From contig NZ_FMZV01000014.1 in NCBI RefSeq assembly GCF_900101475.1, positions 62,001 through 126,000 on the forward strand: a stretch of DNA of 64,000 bases. Reading direction: 5' to 3'. Under the pieces are notes generated by a model. The model made no database searches, was not told the origin of the DNA, and worked only from the letters and a program-made list of their open reading frames with translations. Origin of the DNA: Ruegeria marina (GTDB taxonomy: Bacteria; Pseudomonadota; Alphaproteobacteria; Rhodobacterales; Rhodobacteraceae). Shown in pieces: positions 34,654-42,641 of the stretch. The position numbers and the translations under genes are program-made. The first letter of the stretch is position 1; each line of letters starts with the position of its first letter.

Positions 34654-35424
34654 TCACCCCTGGTAGGGGCGCAGGAAAACCGGCCGATCCGGTTTGGACA
34701 TTTCCGGGCGATAGGCATAACCGCCCGCATCGAACTCGGTCAGCGATGCAGGGTCGGTCAAGCGCCGTTGTATGACATACCGGGCCATTGCACCGCGGGC
34801 CCGCTTGGCGAAAAAGCTGACCACTTTCGGCGCCCCACCCTTGTCCTCCATGAAGACAGGCGTGATCACCCTCAGCTTCAGCGCCTTGGGCGCGACGGCG
34901 CCGAAATACTCCTGGCTGGCACAGTTCACCAGAACGTCGGTCCCGATTTCCGCCGCCTGTGCGTTCAGCGCCCCGGACAGCTGATCGCCCCAGTAGTCGT
35001 ACAGCGATTTCCCCCGCCGGGTTTTCAGCTTGCTGCCCATTTCCAGACGATAGGCCTGGATCGCGTCCAGCGGGCGCAGCAGACCATAGAGGCCCGACAG
35101 GATGCGCAGGTGATCCTGCGCCCAGTCCATCTCGTCGCTGTCCAGCGAACCGGCCTCGAGGCCGAGATATGTTTCCCCGGCAAAGGCCAGCGCCGCCGGT
35201 CGGGTCACGGCACCTTCGGGTGCCTCGGCAAAATCCCGGAACCGGTCACGATTGAGCCGCGCCAGATCGTCACTGAGATCCATCAGCTTCTTCAACTCGG
35301 CCAGCGTCAGGTTGCGCGCCGATCTTGCCAGTCGGACCGCATCGTCCTGAAAGGCCGGTTCGGTGACCGCAATGTCACGTTCCGCCCAATCCAGCCTCTT
35401 GGCCGGAGAGATCACCACCAGCAT
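34654..35424 (-). CDS. yaaA: Peroxide stress protein YaaA
   Basis: This 256-residue DUF328/UPF0246 protein opens MLVVISPAKRLDW and carries the helix-hairpin-helix-like SGLYGLLRPLDAIQAYRLEMG, NCASQEYF and VVSFFAKRARG motifs. In E. coli the family member lowers free iron and limits oxidative DNA damage. It may be co-transcribed with recQ (33 bp upstream, same strand), placing an oxidative-damage protein beside a repair helicase. Confidence 0.93.
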   Translation of the reverse strand: MLVVISPAKRLDWAERDIAVTEPAFQDDAVRLARSARNLTLAELKKLMDLSDDLARLNRDRFRDFAEAPEGAVTRPAALAFAGETYLGLEAGSLDSDEMDWAQDHLRILSGLYGLLRPLDAIQAYRLEMGSKLKTRRGKSLYDYWGDQLSGALNAQAAEIGTDVLVNCASQEYFGAVAPKALKLRVITPVFMEDKGGAPKVVSFFAKRARGAMARYVIQRRLTDPASLTEFDAGGYAYRPEMSKPDRPVFLRPYQG

Positions 35425-35457
35425 GTTCCGCCCCCTGTTCCCTAGTCTCGGCCGTAT

Positions 35458-37497
35458 CTAGTCCGACTGCCCGAGAACGTCCAGAAATGCCGCGCCAAAT
35501 CGTTCCCAGCGACGATCCCCCAGAGCCTGCTGCACCGCATTCCGATCATCGGCGCGCATCTGCGCCACCCGCGCCAACTGCGCCGCCGAGCAACTGAGCG
35601 GCTTGTCTATCCCGTCCGGCCCGCGCATCAGGCTGGCCTGTACCGCCAGAAGCCGATCATAGGTTGCGGCCGTGTCGCGCCCCGCCAGTCGTCGCCGGGC
35701 CGGGTGCAGCATCTCGGCCGCACCGTTCACGACCTCCAGAAACATGGCACCGTAGCGCTCCAGCTTCCTTGCCCCAACACCGCCGATCCGCGCCATCTGG
35801 TCCAGCGTCGCGGGGCGCTTTTCAGCCATTTCGATTAGGGTCCGATCGGGAAAGATGACATAGGCCGGAACGCGCGCCGCCTCGGCCAGCGCCCGGCGTT
35901 TGGCCTTGAGCGCCGAAAGCAGCGGTGCATCTTCCTCGCCAACCATGGCCTTGACCGCCGGACGTCGTGCCGCGGCGCGAACCGTATCCTTGCGCAATTC
36001 GATTGCTGCCTCGCCCCGCAGGATCGGCAAGGCCGCCTCGGTCATCCGCAGCGCCCCATGGCGTCCGGGGTCAGGGCGAACCAGATCGTGTCCCATCATC
36101 TGCCGGAAAATTGCCTGCCACTGCGCCTTGCTGAACGTGATGCCAACGCCATAAGTCGGCAGAAGGTCATGACCGCGTTCGCGGACCTTGTCGGTCATGT
36201 TGCCCAGCAGAATGTCGGTCAGATGCCCCGCTCCGAACCACTCCTCGGTCCTCAGGATCGCCGACAAGGCCATGCGGACCGGCGTCGTGGCGTCGAACAG
36301 TTCGACCGGGTTGTCGCACAGGTCACATCTGCCGCAGGTGACATCGGTTTCGCCGAAATAGCCCAGCAGGGTCTGACGGCGACAGGTCAGCGCCTCGGCC
36401 AGGCCCAGCAGGGCGTTCAGGCGGGCATGGTCGGCAGCACGGCGTTCGGGTGGGGCAAGCCCCTCGTCGATCTGGTTGCGGCGCAGGCGGATGTCGTCAG
36501 GGCCATAGAGCGTCAGGGTCTCGGCCGGGCCGCCGTCACGGCCCGCACGGCCGATTTCCTGGTAATAGGCTTCGATCGACTTGGGCAGGTCGGCATGCGC
36601 GACCCAGCGGATATCCGGCTTGTCGATGCCCATGCCGAATGCGACGGTGGCCACCACGATCAGCCCGTCTTCACGGGCAAAACGGGCCTCCACGATACGA
36701 CGGTCCTCGGCCTCCATGCCACCATGATAGTGGCAGGCGCTATGTCCATCCTCGCGCAGCGCCTGCGCGAGCACCTCGGTCTTGGCGCGCGTGCCGCAAT
36801 AGACGATGCCCGCCTGCCCCCGTCGTCCCCCCGCAAAATCGAGGATCTGACGCCGCGGACTATCCTTCACCGCAAAGGCCAGATGGATGTTGGGCCGGTC
36901 AAACCCGCGCAGGAAGAAACACGGCTCGACTCCGTCGAACAGTTTCTCGACAATCTCGGCGCGCGTCTCCGCATCGGCGGTGGCGGTAAAGGCGGCCAGC
37001 GGTACGCCCAGCGCCCGGCGCAATTCACCGATCCGCAGGTAATCGGGCCGGAAATCATGGCCCCACTGGCTGACGCAATGCGCCTCGTCGACCGCGATCA
37101 GATTCACCCCGATCCGCCTCAGCATCCCCATCGCCGCACCCGAGGCAAGCCGCTCGGGCGCCATGTAGAGCAGCTTCAGCCGTCCCTCCTCCAGCGCAGC
37201 CCATACCGCTTCGGTTTCCTCCACGGTGTTCCCCGAGGTCAGGGCGCCCGCCGCGACGCCCGCCTCCTGCAAGCCGCGGACCTGATCCCGCATCAGGGCG
37301 ATCAGGGGCGAGATGACCACCGTCACCCCGTCACGCATCAAGGCCGGCAACTGGAAACAAAGCGATTTGCCGCCCCCGGTGGGCATGATTGCCAGCACAT
37401 TCTCGCCACTGGCGACCGCATGGGCGATCTCTTCCTGCCCGGGCCGGAACGCGTCGAATCCAAAGACATCTCGCAGCAGGGGCGCGGCGTCGAACAT
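35458..37497 (-). CDS. recQ: ATP-dependent DNA helicase RecQ
   Basis: This 679-residue RecQ-family 3'-5' helicase works in recombination and fork repair. It has Q-motif FRPGQEEI, Walker A MPTGGGKSLCFQLP, Walker B AVDEAHCVSQWGHDFRP, motif III TATAD and motif VI QEIGRAGRDG. The RQC zinc cysteines lie in CRRQTLLGYFGE and CGRCDLCDNP. The C-terminal HRDC-like region contains FPDRTLIEMAEKRPATLDQMARIGGVG. All domains of a full-length RecQ are present. The upstream 149-bp gap has no good ribosome-binding site but holds repeat copy B. Confidence 0.96.
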   Translation of the reverse strand: MFDAAPLLRDVFGFDAFRPGQEEIAHAVASGENVLAIMPTGGGKSLCFQLPALMRDGVTVVISPLIALMRDQVRGLQEAGVAAGALTSGNTVEETEAVWAALEEGRLKLLYMAPERLASGAAMGMLRRIGVNLIAVDEAHCVSQWGHDFRPDYLRIGELRRALGVPLAAFTATADAETRAEIVEKLFDGVEPCFFLRGFDRPNIHLAFAVKDSPRRQILDFAGGRRGQAGIVYCGTRAKTEVLAQALREDGHSACHYHGGMEAEDRRIVEARFAREDGLIVVATVAFGMGIDKPDIRWVAHADLPKSIEAYYQEIGRAGRDGGPAETLTLYGPDDIRLRRNQIDEGLAPPERRAADHARLNALLGLAEALTCRRQTLLGYFGETDVTCGRCDLCDNPVELFDATTPVRMALSAILRTEEWFGAGHLTDILLGNMTDKVRERGHDLLPTYGVGITFSKAQWQAIFRQMMGHDLVRPDPGRHGALRMTEAALPILRGEAAIELRKDTVRAAARRPAVKAMVGEEDAPLLSALKAKRRALAEAARVPAYVIFPDRTLIEMAEKRPATLDQMARIGGVGARKLERYGAMFLEVVNGAAEMLHPARRRLAGRDTAATYDRLLAVQASLMRGPDGIDKPLSCSAAQLARVAQMRADDRNAVQQALGDRRWERFGAAFLDVLGQSD

Positions 37498-37571
37498 GTG
37501 GAAAGGGCCTGCTCTATCTTTTCAATATGCTCGTTTCCGGCAGCATACACGCGGCCAAAAGACTGAAACAA

Positions 37572-37637
37572 GCCTGCTTCTTTCTGGTTGGCAATACTCC
37601 GGGGGAACGGCCGCAGGCTGTGGGGGCAGCGCCCCCC
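37572..37637 (+). repeat. Interspersed repeat copy B with GC hairpin
   Basis: Positions 37572-37599 match the repeat at 433-460 (25 of 28). They are followed by a CCGGGGG run and, at 37622-37636, the hairpin GGGGGC-AGC-GCCCCC. From memory, an AATACTCCGGGGG block joined to a G-run/C-run hairpin is common in roseobacter intergenic regions. It lies between yggT and recQ and overlaps no gene. Confidence 0.65.
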
Positions 37638-37646
37638 GCCGGCTGA

Positions 37647-37934
37647 TCAGTAAAAGGCCGCCGCGTTGTTGATCAGGATGATCCGCAGCGCCATGATGCC
37701 CAGCAGCACGACCAGCGGGGTCAGGTCCAGCCCGCCCATCGGCGGCAGGATGCGCCGGATCGGTCCATAGATCGGTTCAAGAACCCGGTTCAGCCCGTAC
37801 CAGATCTGCGCCACCAACTGCTGGCGCATGTTCAGCACCTGGAAATTGATCAGCCAGCTCATGATCACATGCGCCAGGATGAAGAACCAGACCACATCCA
37901 GGATCAGCATCAGGATTTGAAACAGCGACTGCAT
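37647..37934 (-). CDS. YggT family membrane protein
   Basis: This 95-residue inner-membrane protein has two helical hydrophobic segments: ILMLILDVVWFFILAHVIMSWL near the N-terminus and LTPLVVLLGIMALRIILI at the C-terminus. Between them is the family motif LEPIYGPIRRILPPMGGLDLTP. YggT proteins are linked to osmotic shock tolerance and are often found near cell-division or turnover genes. GAGGAGG precedes the ATG. It is divergent from the MFS gene and upstream of recQ on the same strand. Confidence 0.9.
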   Translation of the reverse strand: MQSLFQILMLILDVVWFFILAHVIMSWLINFQVLNMRQQLVAQIWYGLNRVLEPIYGPIRRILPPMGGLDLTPLVVLLGIMALRIILINNAAAFY

Positions 37935-38063
37935 GGGGCCTCCTCGGTTGCCGACCGGAAAAAGACCTAAGAGCAGCCGCGCAAAGACGCAAGGGCCAAG
38001 GAAAGACTTGCCTAATGGCCAAGGCAACCGCCATAACCAGAAAAAACGGGCAGGGAAACGGAA

Positions 38064-39428
38064 ATGGCAGGGATTTCGGCGCGCAAGCGGATCTGGGGCT
38101 GGTATTTCTTCGACTGGGCCAGCCAACCCTATCACACCCTGCTGATCACCTTCATCTTCAGTCCTTTCTTCGCCGCGGTGGCCGCGGATTACTTCATGGG
38201 CCAGGGTCTGGAGACCGAGGCCGCCAAGGCACAGGCACAGGTGGTCTGGTCGCAATGCCTGACGATCACCGGGCTGATCATCGGTATCGGCGCCCCGTTT
38301 CTGGGCGCGATGGCGGATATCTCGGGGCGGCGGATGGCCTGGATCACCCTCTTTTGCGTCATGTATGTCGTGGGTGCCTGGGGGCTTTGGTACATGGATC
38401 CCGCGGGCGGCAACCTGTGGTGGATGATTGCAAGTTTCGGAATTGGTTTCATCGGAGCCGAATATGCGCTCATCTTCATCAACGCGCAGCTGCCCTCGCT
38501 TGGCACCAAGGAAGAGGTGGGCAGGATCTCGGGGTCCGGTTTCGCCTTTGGCTATCTTGGCGGCGTCGTGGCTCTGTTCATCATGCTGCTGCTGTTCGTC
38601 GAACAGACAAACGGCAAGACGCTGATCGGGCTTGACCCGGCGCTGGGGCTCGATGCCGAAACACGCGAGGGCACGCGCTCGGTCGGTCCGTTCACCGCGC
38701 TCTGGTTCGTGGTCTTCATGATCCCCTACTTTCTGTGGGTGCGTGAACCCCCCGGCAACGGGCGGCGCGGCAGATTTGCAGAGGCTGTCAAACTGGTCGT
38801 CCAATCGGTGAGGAATCTGCGCCACCGGGGCAGTCTTGCCAGTTATCTCGCTTCCTCGATGTTCTATCGCGATGCACTGAACGGGCTCTACGGGTTCGGC
38901 GGCGTTTATGCCCGGCTGGTTCTGGGTTGGGAAATCACCCTGATCGGCGTGTTCGGGATCATCGCGGCGATTTCCGCCGCGCTGTTCAGCTGGGTCGGCG
39001 GACTGGCCGACCTGAAATATGGCCCGAAACGGGTGATCATCGGCTCGATCCTTGTCCTGATCCTCGTCTGCACCACGATCGTCGGCATGGATCGGACCCA
39101 GATCTTCGGCATCGCGCTTGCCGAAGGGTCAAAACTGCCCGATGGCCTGTTCTTCGTCTGCGGTGTTCTGATCGGTGGCTTTGGCGGCATCCTGCAGGCA
39201 TCCAGCCGCTCGATGATGGTGCGCCACACCGCCCCCAATGCTCCGACCGAAAGCTTCGGGCTTTACGGTCTTTCAGGCCGTGCGACCGCATTTCTCGCAC
39301 CCGCGCTGATCGGTGCGGCGACCGCCGCCACCGGCAGTGCACGCCTGGGGGTTTCACCGGTCGTCGGCTTGTTTATTCTGGGCCTGATCCTGCTGAAGTG
39401 GGTCAATCCGAGAGGAGACCAGAGTTAG
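38064..39428 (+). CDS. MFS transporter, Atg22/UMF1-like
   Basis: This 454-residue inner-membrane protein has about twelve helices. It starts KRIWGWYFFDWASQPYHTLL, the typical Atg22-like N-terminus (YDWANSAY-like), and carries the MFS loop motif GGLADLKYGPKRV. Yeast Atg22 exports amino acids from the vacuole; for bacterial members the substrate is unknown. It overlaps the mepA start by one base, so both are probably in one transcript. Confidence 0.87.
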   Translation: MAGISARKRIWGWYFFDWASQPYHTLLITFIFSPFFAAVAADYFMGQGLETEAAKAQAQVVWSQCLTITGLIIGIGAPFLGAMADISGRRMAWITLFCVMYVVGAWGLWYMDPAGGNLWWMIASFGIGFIGAEYALIFINAQLPSLGTKEEVGRISGSGFAFGYLGGVVALFIMLLLFVEQTNGKTLIGLDPALGLDAETREGTRSVGPFTALWFVVFMIPYFLWVREPPGNGRRGRFAEAVKLVVQSVRNLRHRGSLASYLASSMFYRDALNGLYGFGGVYARLVLGWEITLIGVFGIIAAISAALFSWVGGLADLKYGPKRVIIGSILVLILVCTTIVGMDRTQIFGIALAEGSKLPDGLFFVCGVLIGGFGGILQASSRSMMVRHTAPNAPTESFGLYGLSGRATAFLAPALIGAATAATGSARLGVSPVVGLFILGLILLKWVNPRGDQS

Positions 39429-40309
39429 TGTTTTTCCAGAGAGTTGCCATATTCCTGTTCTGCCTGATTCCCCTGACGGGCCTGTCCCCCGCGCAGGCGG
39501 AACCACTCGCAAAGGAACTGTTCGGGGCGCAGAAGACCGCCTCTCGGCAAAAACCCGCCGCCTATGGCAGCTATGCCAAGGGCTGCGCCGCCGGGCTGGA
39601 GCAATTGCCGGAAACCGGGCCTACGTGGCAGGCGATGCGCCTCAGCCGGAACCGTAACTGGGGCCACCCCGACACGATCGACTTCATCAAGGACCTCAGC
39701 GCCTTTGCCGCCGGTCAACGCGGCTGGAACGGTCTTTACATCGGCGACATCAGCCAGCCGCGCGGCGGGCCGATGTTGACGGGACATCGCAGCCACCAGC
39801 TGGGCCTCGATATCGACATCTGGATGCTGCCGGCGAACAACCTGCGCCTGTCCGGTCCGCACCGCGAAAAGATTTCTTCGGTTTCGCTGCGCCGGGCCGA
39901 AGGCGCCTATGTCAATTCCAACTGGACCGAGCAACATCACGCGATCATCCGAGAGGCCGCGCGCGACAAGCGGGTGGCGCGGATCTTCGTCTTTCCGGGC
40001 GCCAAGGTCTGGATGTGCAACAACGAGAAGGGAAATCGTGCCTACCTGCGCAAGATCCGGCCGTGGTGGGGGCATCACTATCATTTCCATGTCCGACTCA
40101 ATTGCCCCAACGGGTCTTCGGGCTGTGCCGATCAGGATGCACCGCCCAGCGGTGACGGCTGCGCCGAGGCACAGGAATGGGTAAACAACATCCTCAATCC
40201 TCCGCCACCGAAACCGCGCGATCCGAACGCGCCGCCTCCCAAACAGCGCCGCGAGTACGTTCTGGCCGATTTGCCCAAGCAATGCGTCTCGGTCTTGCAG
40301 TCGCAATAA
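39428..40309 (+). CDS. mepA: Penicillin-insensitive murein endopeptidase
   Basis: MepA cuts D-alanyl-meso-DAP cross-links in peptidoglycan in the periplasm. The 293-residue protein has a signal peptide (VAIFLFCLIPLTGLSPAQA), the zinc-site HRSHQLGLDIDIWM and the C-terminal HYHFHVRLNCP. These histidines and aspartates are the LAS-metallopeptidase ligands. The C-terminus has a Pro-rich tail (NPPPPKPRDPNAPPPKQRR), a likely flexible or wall-contact segment. It uses GTG as start, with AGGAGA 9 nt upstream; its first base is the last base of the MFS stop. The downstream gene starts within its end. Confidence 0.92.
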   Translation: MFFQRVAIFLFCLIPLTGLSPAQAEPLAKELFGAQKTASRQKPAAYGSYAKGCAAGLEQLPETGPTWQAMRLSRNRNWGHPDTIDFIKDLSAFAAGQRGWNGLYIGDISQPRGGPMLTGHRSHQLGLDIDIWMLPANNLRLSGPHREKISSVSLRRAEGAYVNSNWTEQHHAIIREAARDKRVARIFVFPGAKVWMCNNEKGNRAYLRKIRPWWGHHYHFHVRLNCPNGSSGCADQDAPPSGDGCAEAQEWVNNILNPPPPKPRDPNAPPPKQRREYVLADLPKQCVSVLQSQ

Positions 40310-41166
40310 TCGCTGCCGTCGCGCTGTCCCTGCCTGCACGGGCCGTCGACCGGGGCAAGGCCGAGCATCTGGACAGTTTCACATGGCACCGGGTGGAACC
40401 CTGGTTTGGCGGGTTTTCGGCAATCGAACTTGCGCCGGATGGTCTGTCGATGACGGTCTTGTCGGACCGCGCCACCATACTGACCTCACGGATCGAGCGA
40501 GACACGGACCGGATCACCGCGATCACGCCCGACCAGGTCCAAAAGCTCAGGTCGAGCCGAAACAAGGTGCTCGAAGGCCGTGTCGGGGACAGCGAAGGAC
40601 TGGCCATCGCGCCCGACGGGTCCGTCTACATCTCTTTCGAGGGCGTCGCGCGGGTGGCGCGTTACCGCAGCCTCGACGCACCGGCCGAGGTCCTTTCCCG
40701 CCCCCGGGCCTTTGACCAGTTGGCGAGGAACGGGGCGTTCGAAGCACTGGCGATGGATGCAAGGGGGCGTCTTTACACCATGCCCGAGATCAGCCGCGCC
40801 GCGGATGGCAGCATCCCTGTCTACCGCTGGGATGGCCGGGCCTGGGATACCGCCTTTCATCTGGAACAAGTAGGGGGGTTTCTACCCGTCGCCGCCGATT
40901 TCGGCCCGGACGGCCGGCTTTATGTTCTGGAGCGCGATACCGGCACCATCGGCTTCCGCTCGCGCCTGCGGCGCTGGACCTTGACCGGACGGGGCGTGAC
41001 CGAAGAGGAAACCCTGTTCCAGAGCAGGACGGGCAAGCATGACAATCTCGAAGGGCTGTCCGTCTGGCGCGATACCCAGGGCCAGTTGCGTGCCACCATG
41101 ATCTCGGACGACAATTTCCGGTTCCTGCAACGCACGGAAATCGTTGAATACCGCCTGCCGGATTGA
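40282..41166 (+). CDS. Exported esterase-like/phytase-like beta-propeller protein
   Basis: This 294-residue protein has signal peptide MRLGLAVAIIAAVALSLPARA and an 'esterase-like activity of phytase' domain. Repeated propeller motifs are visible: FSAIELAPDGLSMTVLSDR, DSEGLAIAPDGSVYISFEG, FEALAMDARGRLYTMPE, PVAADFGPDGRLYVLERD and DNLEGLSVWRD. It is predicted to be periplasmic; true substrates of this family are poorly defined. The start overlaps mepA by 28 bp and has no strong ribosome-binding site, suggesting coupling to mepA translation. A longer form from 40177 is open but would place the signal peptide internally. Confidence 0.82.
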   Translation: MRLGLAVAIIAAVALSLPARAVDRGKAEHLDSFTWHRVEPWFGGFSAIELAPDGLSMTVLSDRATILTSRIERDTDRITAITPDQVQKLRSSRNKVLEGRVGDSEGLAIAPDGSVYISFEGVARVARYRSLDAPAEVLSRPRAFDQLARNGAFEALAMDARGRLYTMPEISRAADGSIPVYRWDGRAWDTAFHLEQVGGFLPVAADFGPDGRLYVLERDTGTIGFRSRLRRWTLTGRGVTEEETLFQSRTGKHDNLEGLSVWRDTQGQLRATMISDDNFRFLQRTEIVEYRLPD

Positions 41167-41257
41167 CTCGGGACAGCTGCGCAGGCTACAGGCGGCGCTT
41201 GCTCGCCCTGTTCGGCGGGCCAAGTCGCCGCACCCTTGTAAAAACGGACTCTGAGAC

Positions 41258-41908
41258 ATGACCCGCAAACACTTTCCCGGCATTCTTGCCATGGCCGCCA
41301 TCGTCGTGGCCTCGAACATCCTGGTCCAGTTCCTGATCTTCGACGGTCTGCTGACATGGGGAGCGTTCACCTATCCGTTCGCCTTCCTCGTCACCGATGT
41401 GATGAGCCGGGTCTATGGGGTCGAAGCGGCGCGGCGCGTCGTGTTCGCGGGTTTCGTGACCGGCGTTGTCTGCTCTCTGATCGGCAGCCAGATCATGTTG
41501 CAGGGAGACGGATACACTTATGCCGCCGTGCCGCTGCGCATTGCGGTCGCTTCGGGCACCGCCTTCCTGATCGCGCAACTGACCGATGTGGCGGTGTTCA
41601 ACCGGCTGCGCGGCGGCGGCTGGTGGCGGGCGCCGCTGGTTTCGACACTGGTCGGATCCGCGCTTGATACCGCCCTGTTCTTCACCATCGCGTTTTCGGC
41701 CAGCATCCCGGTGTTCGGTCCGGATGCCGATGCCGCGATCAACTGGGCGTGGGAATCCGTGCCCTTCATGAACTGGGGTGCGCCCGCGCCTTTGTGGGTG
41801 ACTCTCGCGTTTGCCGACTGGCTGGTCAAGCTGTCGCTGGCGCTGGTCGCATTGATACCGTTCCGCCTGATCGTTCGGCATCTGACGCCAACCCGAGGCG
41901 CTGCCTGA
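41258..41908 (+). CDS. yhhQ: Queuosine precursor transporter (QPTR/YhhQ family)
   Basis: This 216-residue inner-membrane protein has about six helices. It begins MTRKHFPGILAMAAIVVASN and contains the family motifs GAFTYPFAFLVTDVMSRVYG and LVGSALDTALFFTIAF. QPTR proteins import preQ0/preQ1 or queuine for tRNA modification. The short upstream gap shows no clear preQ1 riboswitch. The gene is followed by the structured leader of arfB on the same strand. The family call is strong; the imported precursor is not determined. Confidence 0.9.
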   Translation: MTRKHFPGILAMAAIVVASNILVQFLIFDGLLTWGAFTYPFAFLVTDVMSRVYGVEAARRVVFAGFVTGVVCSLIGSQIMLQGDGYTYAAVPLRIAVASGTAFLIAQLTDVAVFNRLRGGGWWRAPLVSTLVGSALDTALFFTIAFSASIPVFGPDADAAINWAWESVPFMNWGAPAPLWVTLAFADWLVKLSLALVALIPFRLIVRHLTPTRGAA

Positions 41909-41984
41909 AAAAAACGTTTGGCGCAAATCACTTCCTGTGGCAGGCTGAAGGTGAGTTCAACAGCAAAGCAAAGGAGGTGGTCCA

Positions 41985-42023
41985 GTGTCGAGAAAGGGAT
42001 TGGAGAGAGGTGTCGGAACCTAG
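41985..42023 (+). CDS. 12-codon leader ORF (MSRKGLERGVGT) upstream of arfB
   Basis: A GTG start follows a near-perfect AAGGAGGTGG by 5 nt, and the frame ends at TAG after 12 codons. The peptide is basic and not a run of any one amino acid, so classical amino-acid attenuation is not obvious. The Shine-Dalgarno complementarity continues to the GT of the start codon itself, so a fully paired 30S might stall rather than initiate. I know no family for it. It is supported by the ribosome-binding site and by its place before a terminator and a rescue-factor gene. Confidence 0.45.
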   Translation: MSRKGLERGVGT

Positions 42024-42110
42024 GGCAGGCGCCGGTCAAGGCAGTCCTTGGCGGTGATCCGCCCCGGTCGAGCCGTTTGGCCCACTGGCACAGCTTCCTG
42101 AACTTTCGAA

Positions 42111-42135
42111 AGGTCGCCCCATGGGCGGCCTTTTT
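42111..42135 (+). terminator. Intrinsic terminator between yhhQ/leader and arfB
   Basis: AGGTCGCC and GGCGGCCT form an 8-bp stem (one G-U pair) with a 5-nt loop, followed directly by five T residues. It is the clearest Rho-independent terminator in the window apart from the one after cytochrome c. It ends about 30 bp before the arfB start codon, so it may serve as an attenuator. Confidence 0.8.
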
Positions 42136-42165
42136 CATGGGACGTCGCGAGGCTATGGTCACGCC

Positions 42166-42585
42166 ATGCTCTATGTGACCAACGATATCGCAATTCAGGA
42201 CTGGGAGTTGAGCGAAAGCTTCATCCGCGCCTCGGGGCCGGGTGGGCAGAATGTCAACAAGGTCTCCTCAGCGGTCGAACTCCGGTTCGAGGCAGCACGC
42301 TCTCCCTCACTGCCTGCCCCGGTCAAGGCGCGGCTGAAACGGCTCGCCGGGCGGCGCTGGACCAACGAAGGCGCAATCGTCCTGCAGTGCGACGAAACCC
42401 GCAGCCAGGCGCGGAACCGGGAGATTGTCCGCGAACGGCTTGTGGAATTGATCGCCCGCGCGCTGATTGCCCCCAAGCGCCGTATCGCCACGAAACCGAC
42501 CAAGGGTTCGGTTCGCCGGCGGCTCGACGCAAAGAAGGCGCGTGGCGAAATCAAGTCACTGCGTGGCAAGATAGCCGACGAATAG
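42166..42585 (+). CDS. arfB: Alternative ribosome-rescue factor / peptidyl-tRNA hydrolase ArfB
   Basis: This 139-residue release-factor-like protein frees peptides from ribosomes stalled at mRNA 3' ends. The catalytic GGQ is G26-G27-Q28 in ASGPGGQNVNKVSS. A basic C-terminal tail (APKRRIATKPTKGSVRRRL ... KKARGEIKSLRG) matches the ArfB tail that enters the empty mRNA channel. It lacks the codon-recognition domain of RF1/RF2. The ribosome-binding site is weak, and it lies just after a terminator. The start MLYVTNDIAI is chosen over an ATG 15 codons upstream that lies inside the terminator. Confidence 0.93.
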   Translation: MLYVTNDIAIQDWELSESFIRASGPGGQNVNKVSSAVELRFEAARSPSLPAPVKARLKRLAGRRWTNEGAIVLQCDETRSQARNREIVRERLVELIARALIAPKRRIATKPTKGSVRRRLDAKKARGEIKSLRGKIADE

Positions 42586-42641
42586 GCTGGCGCCGCCTCG
42601 TTCCGGTGCTAGGGTGTCGCCAGCGCAGAGGGAGCAAGCAT

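Larger units (their letters stand above)
41970..42135 (+). ncRNA. Structured leader or small RNA with super-Shine-Dalgarno and intrinsic terminator, upstream of arfB
   Basis: 41970-41986 can pair with 17 consecutive bases of the 16S rRNA 3' end (two G-U pairs). The core is AAAGGAGGTGGTCCAGT. Two small hairpins follow (CAAGG-CAGT-CCTTG and GGCGG-TGAT-CCGCC at 42037-42062). An intrinsic terminator follows, with arms 42111-42118 and 42124-42131 and a run of five T. CACTGG at 42083-42088 could pair with CCAGTG over the small ORF's start. Only 30 bp separate the terminator from arfB, so arfB transcription probably has to read through it. The RNA's 5' end and role are inferred. Confidence 0.55.

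Noticed and set aside
41167-41257. Possible preQ1 riboswitch upstream of the queuosine-precursor transporter
   Set aside because: There is an A-rich stretch near 41238 but no preQ1-I hairpin plus pseudoknot pattern could be built by eye.
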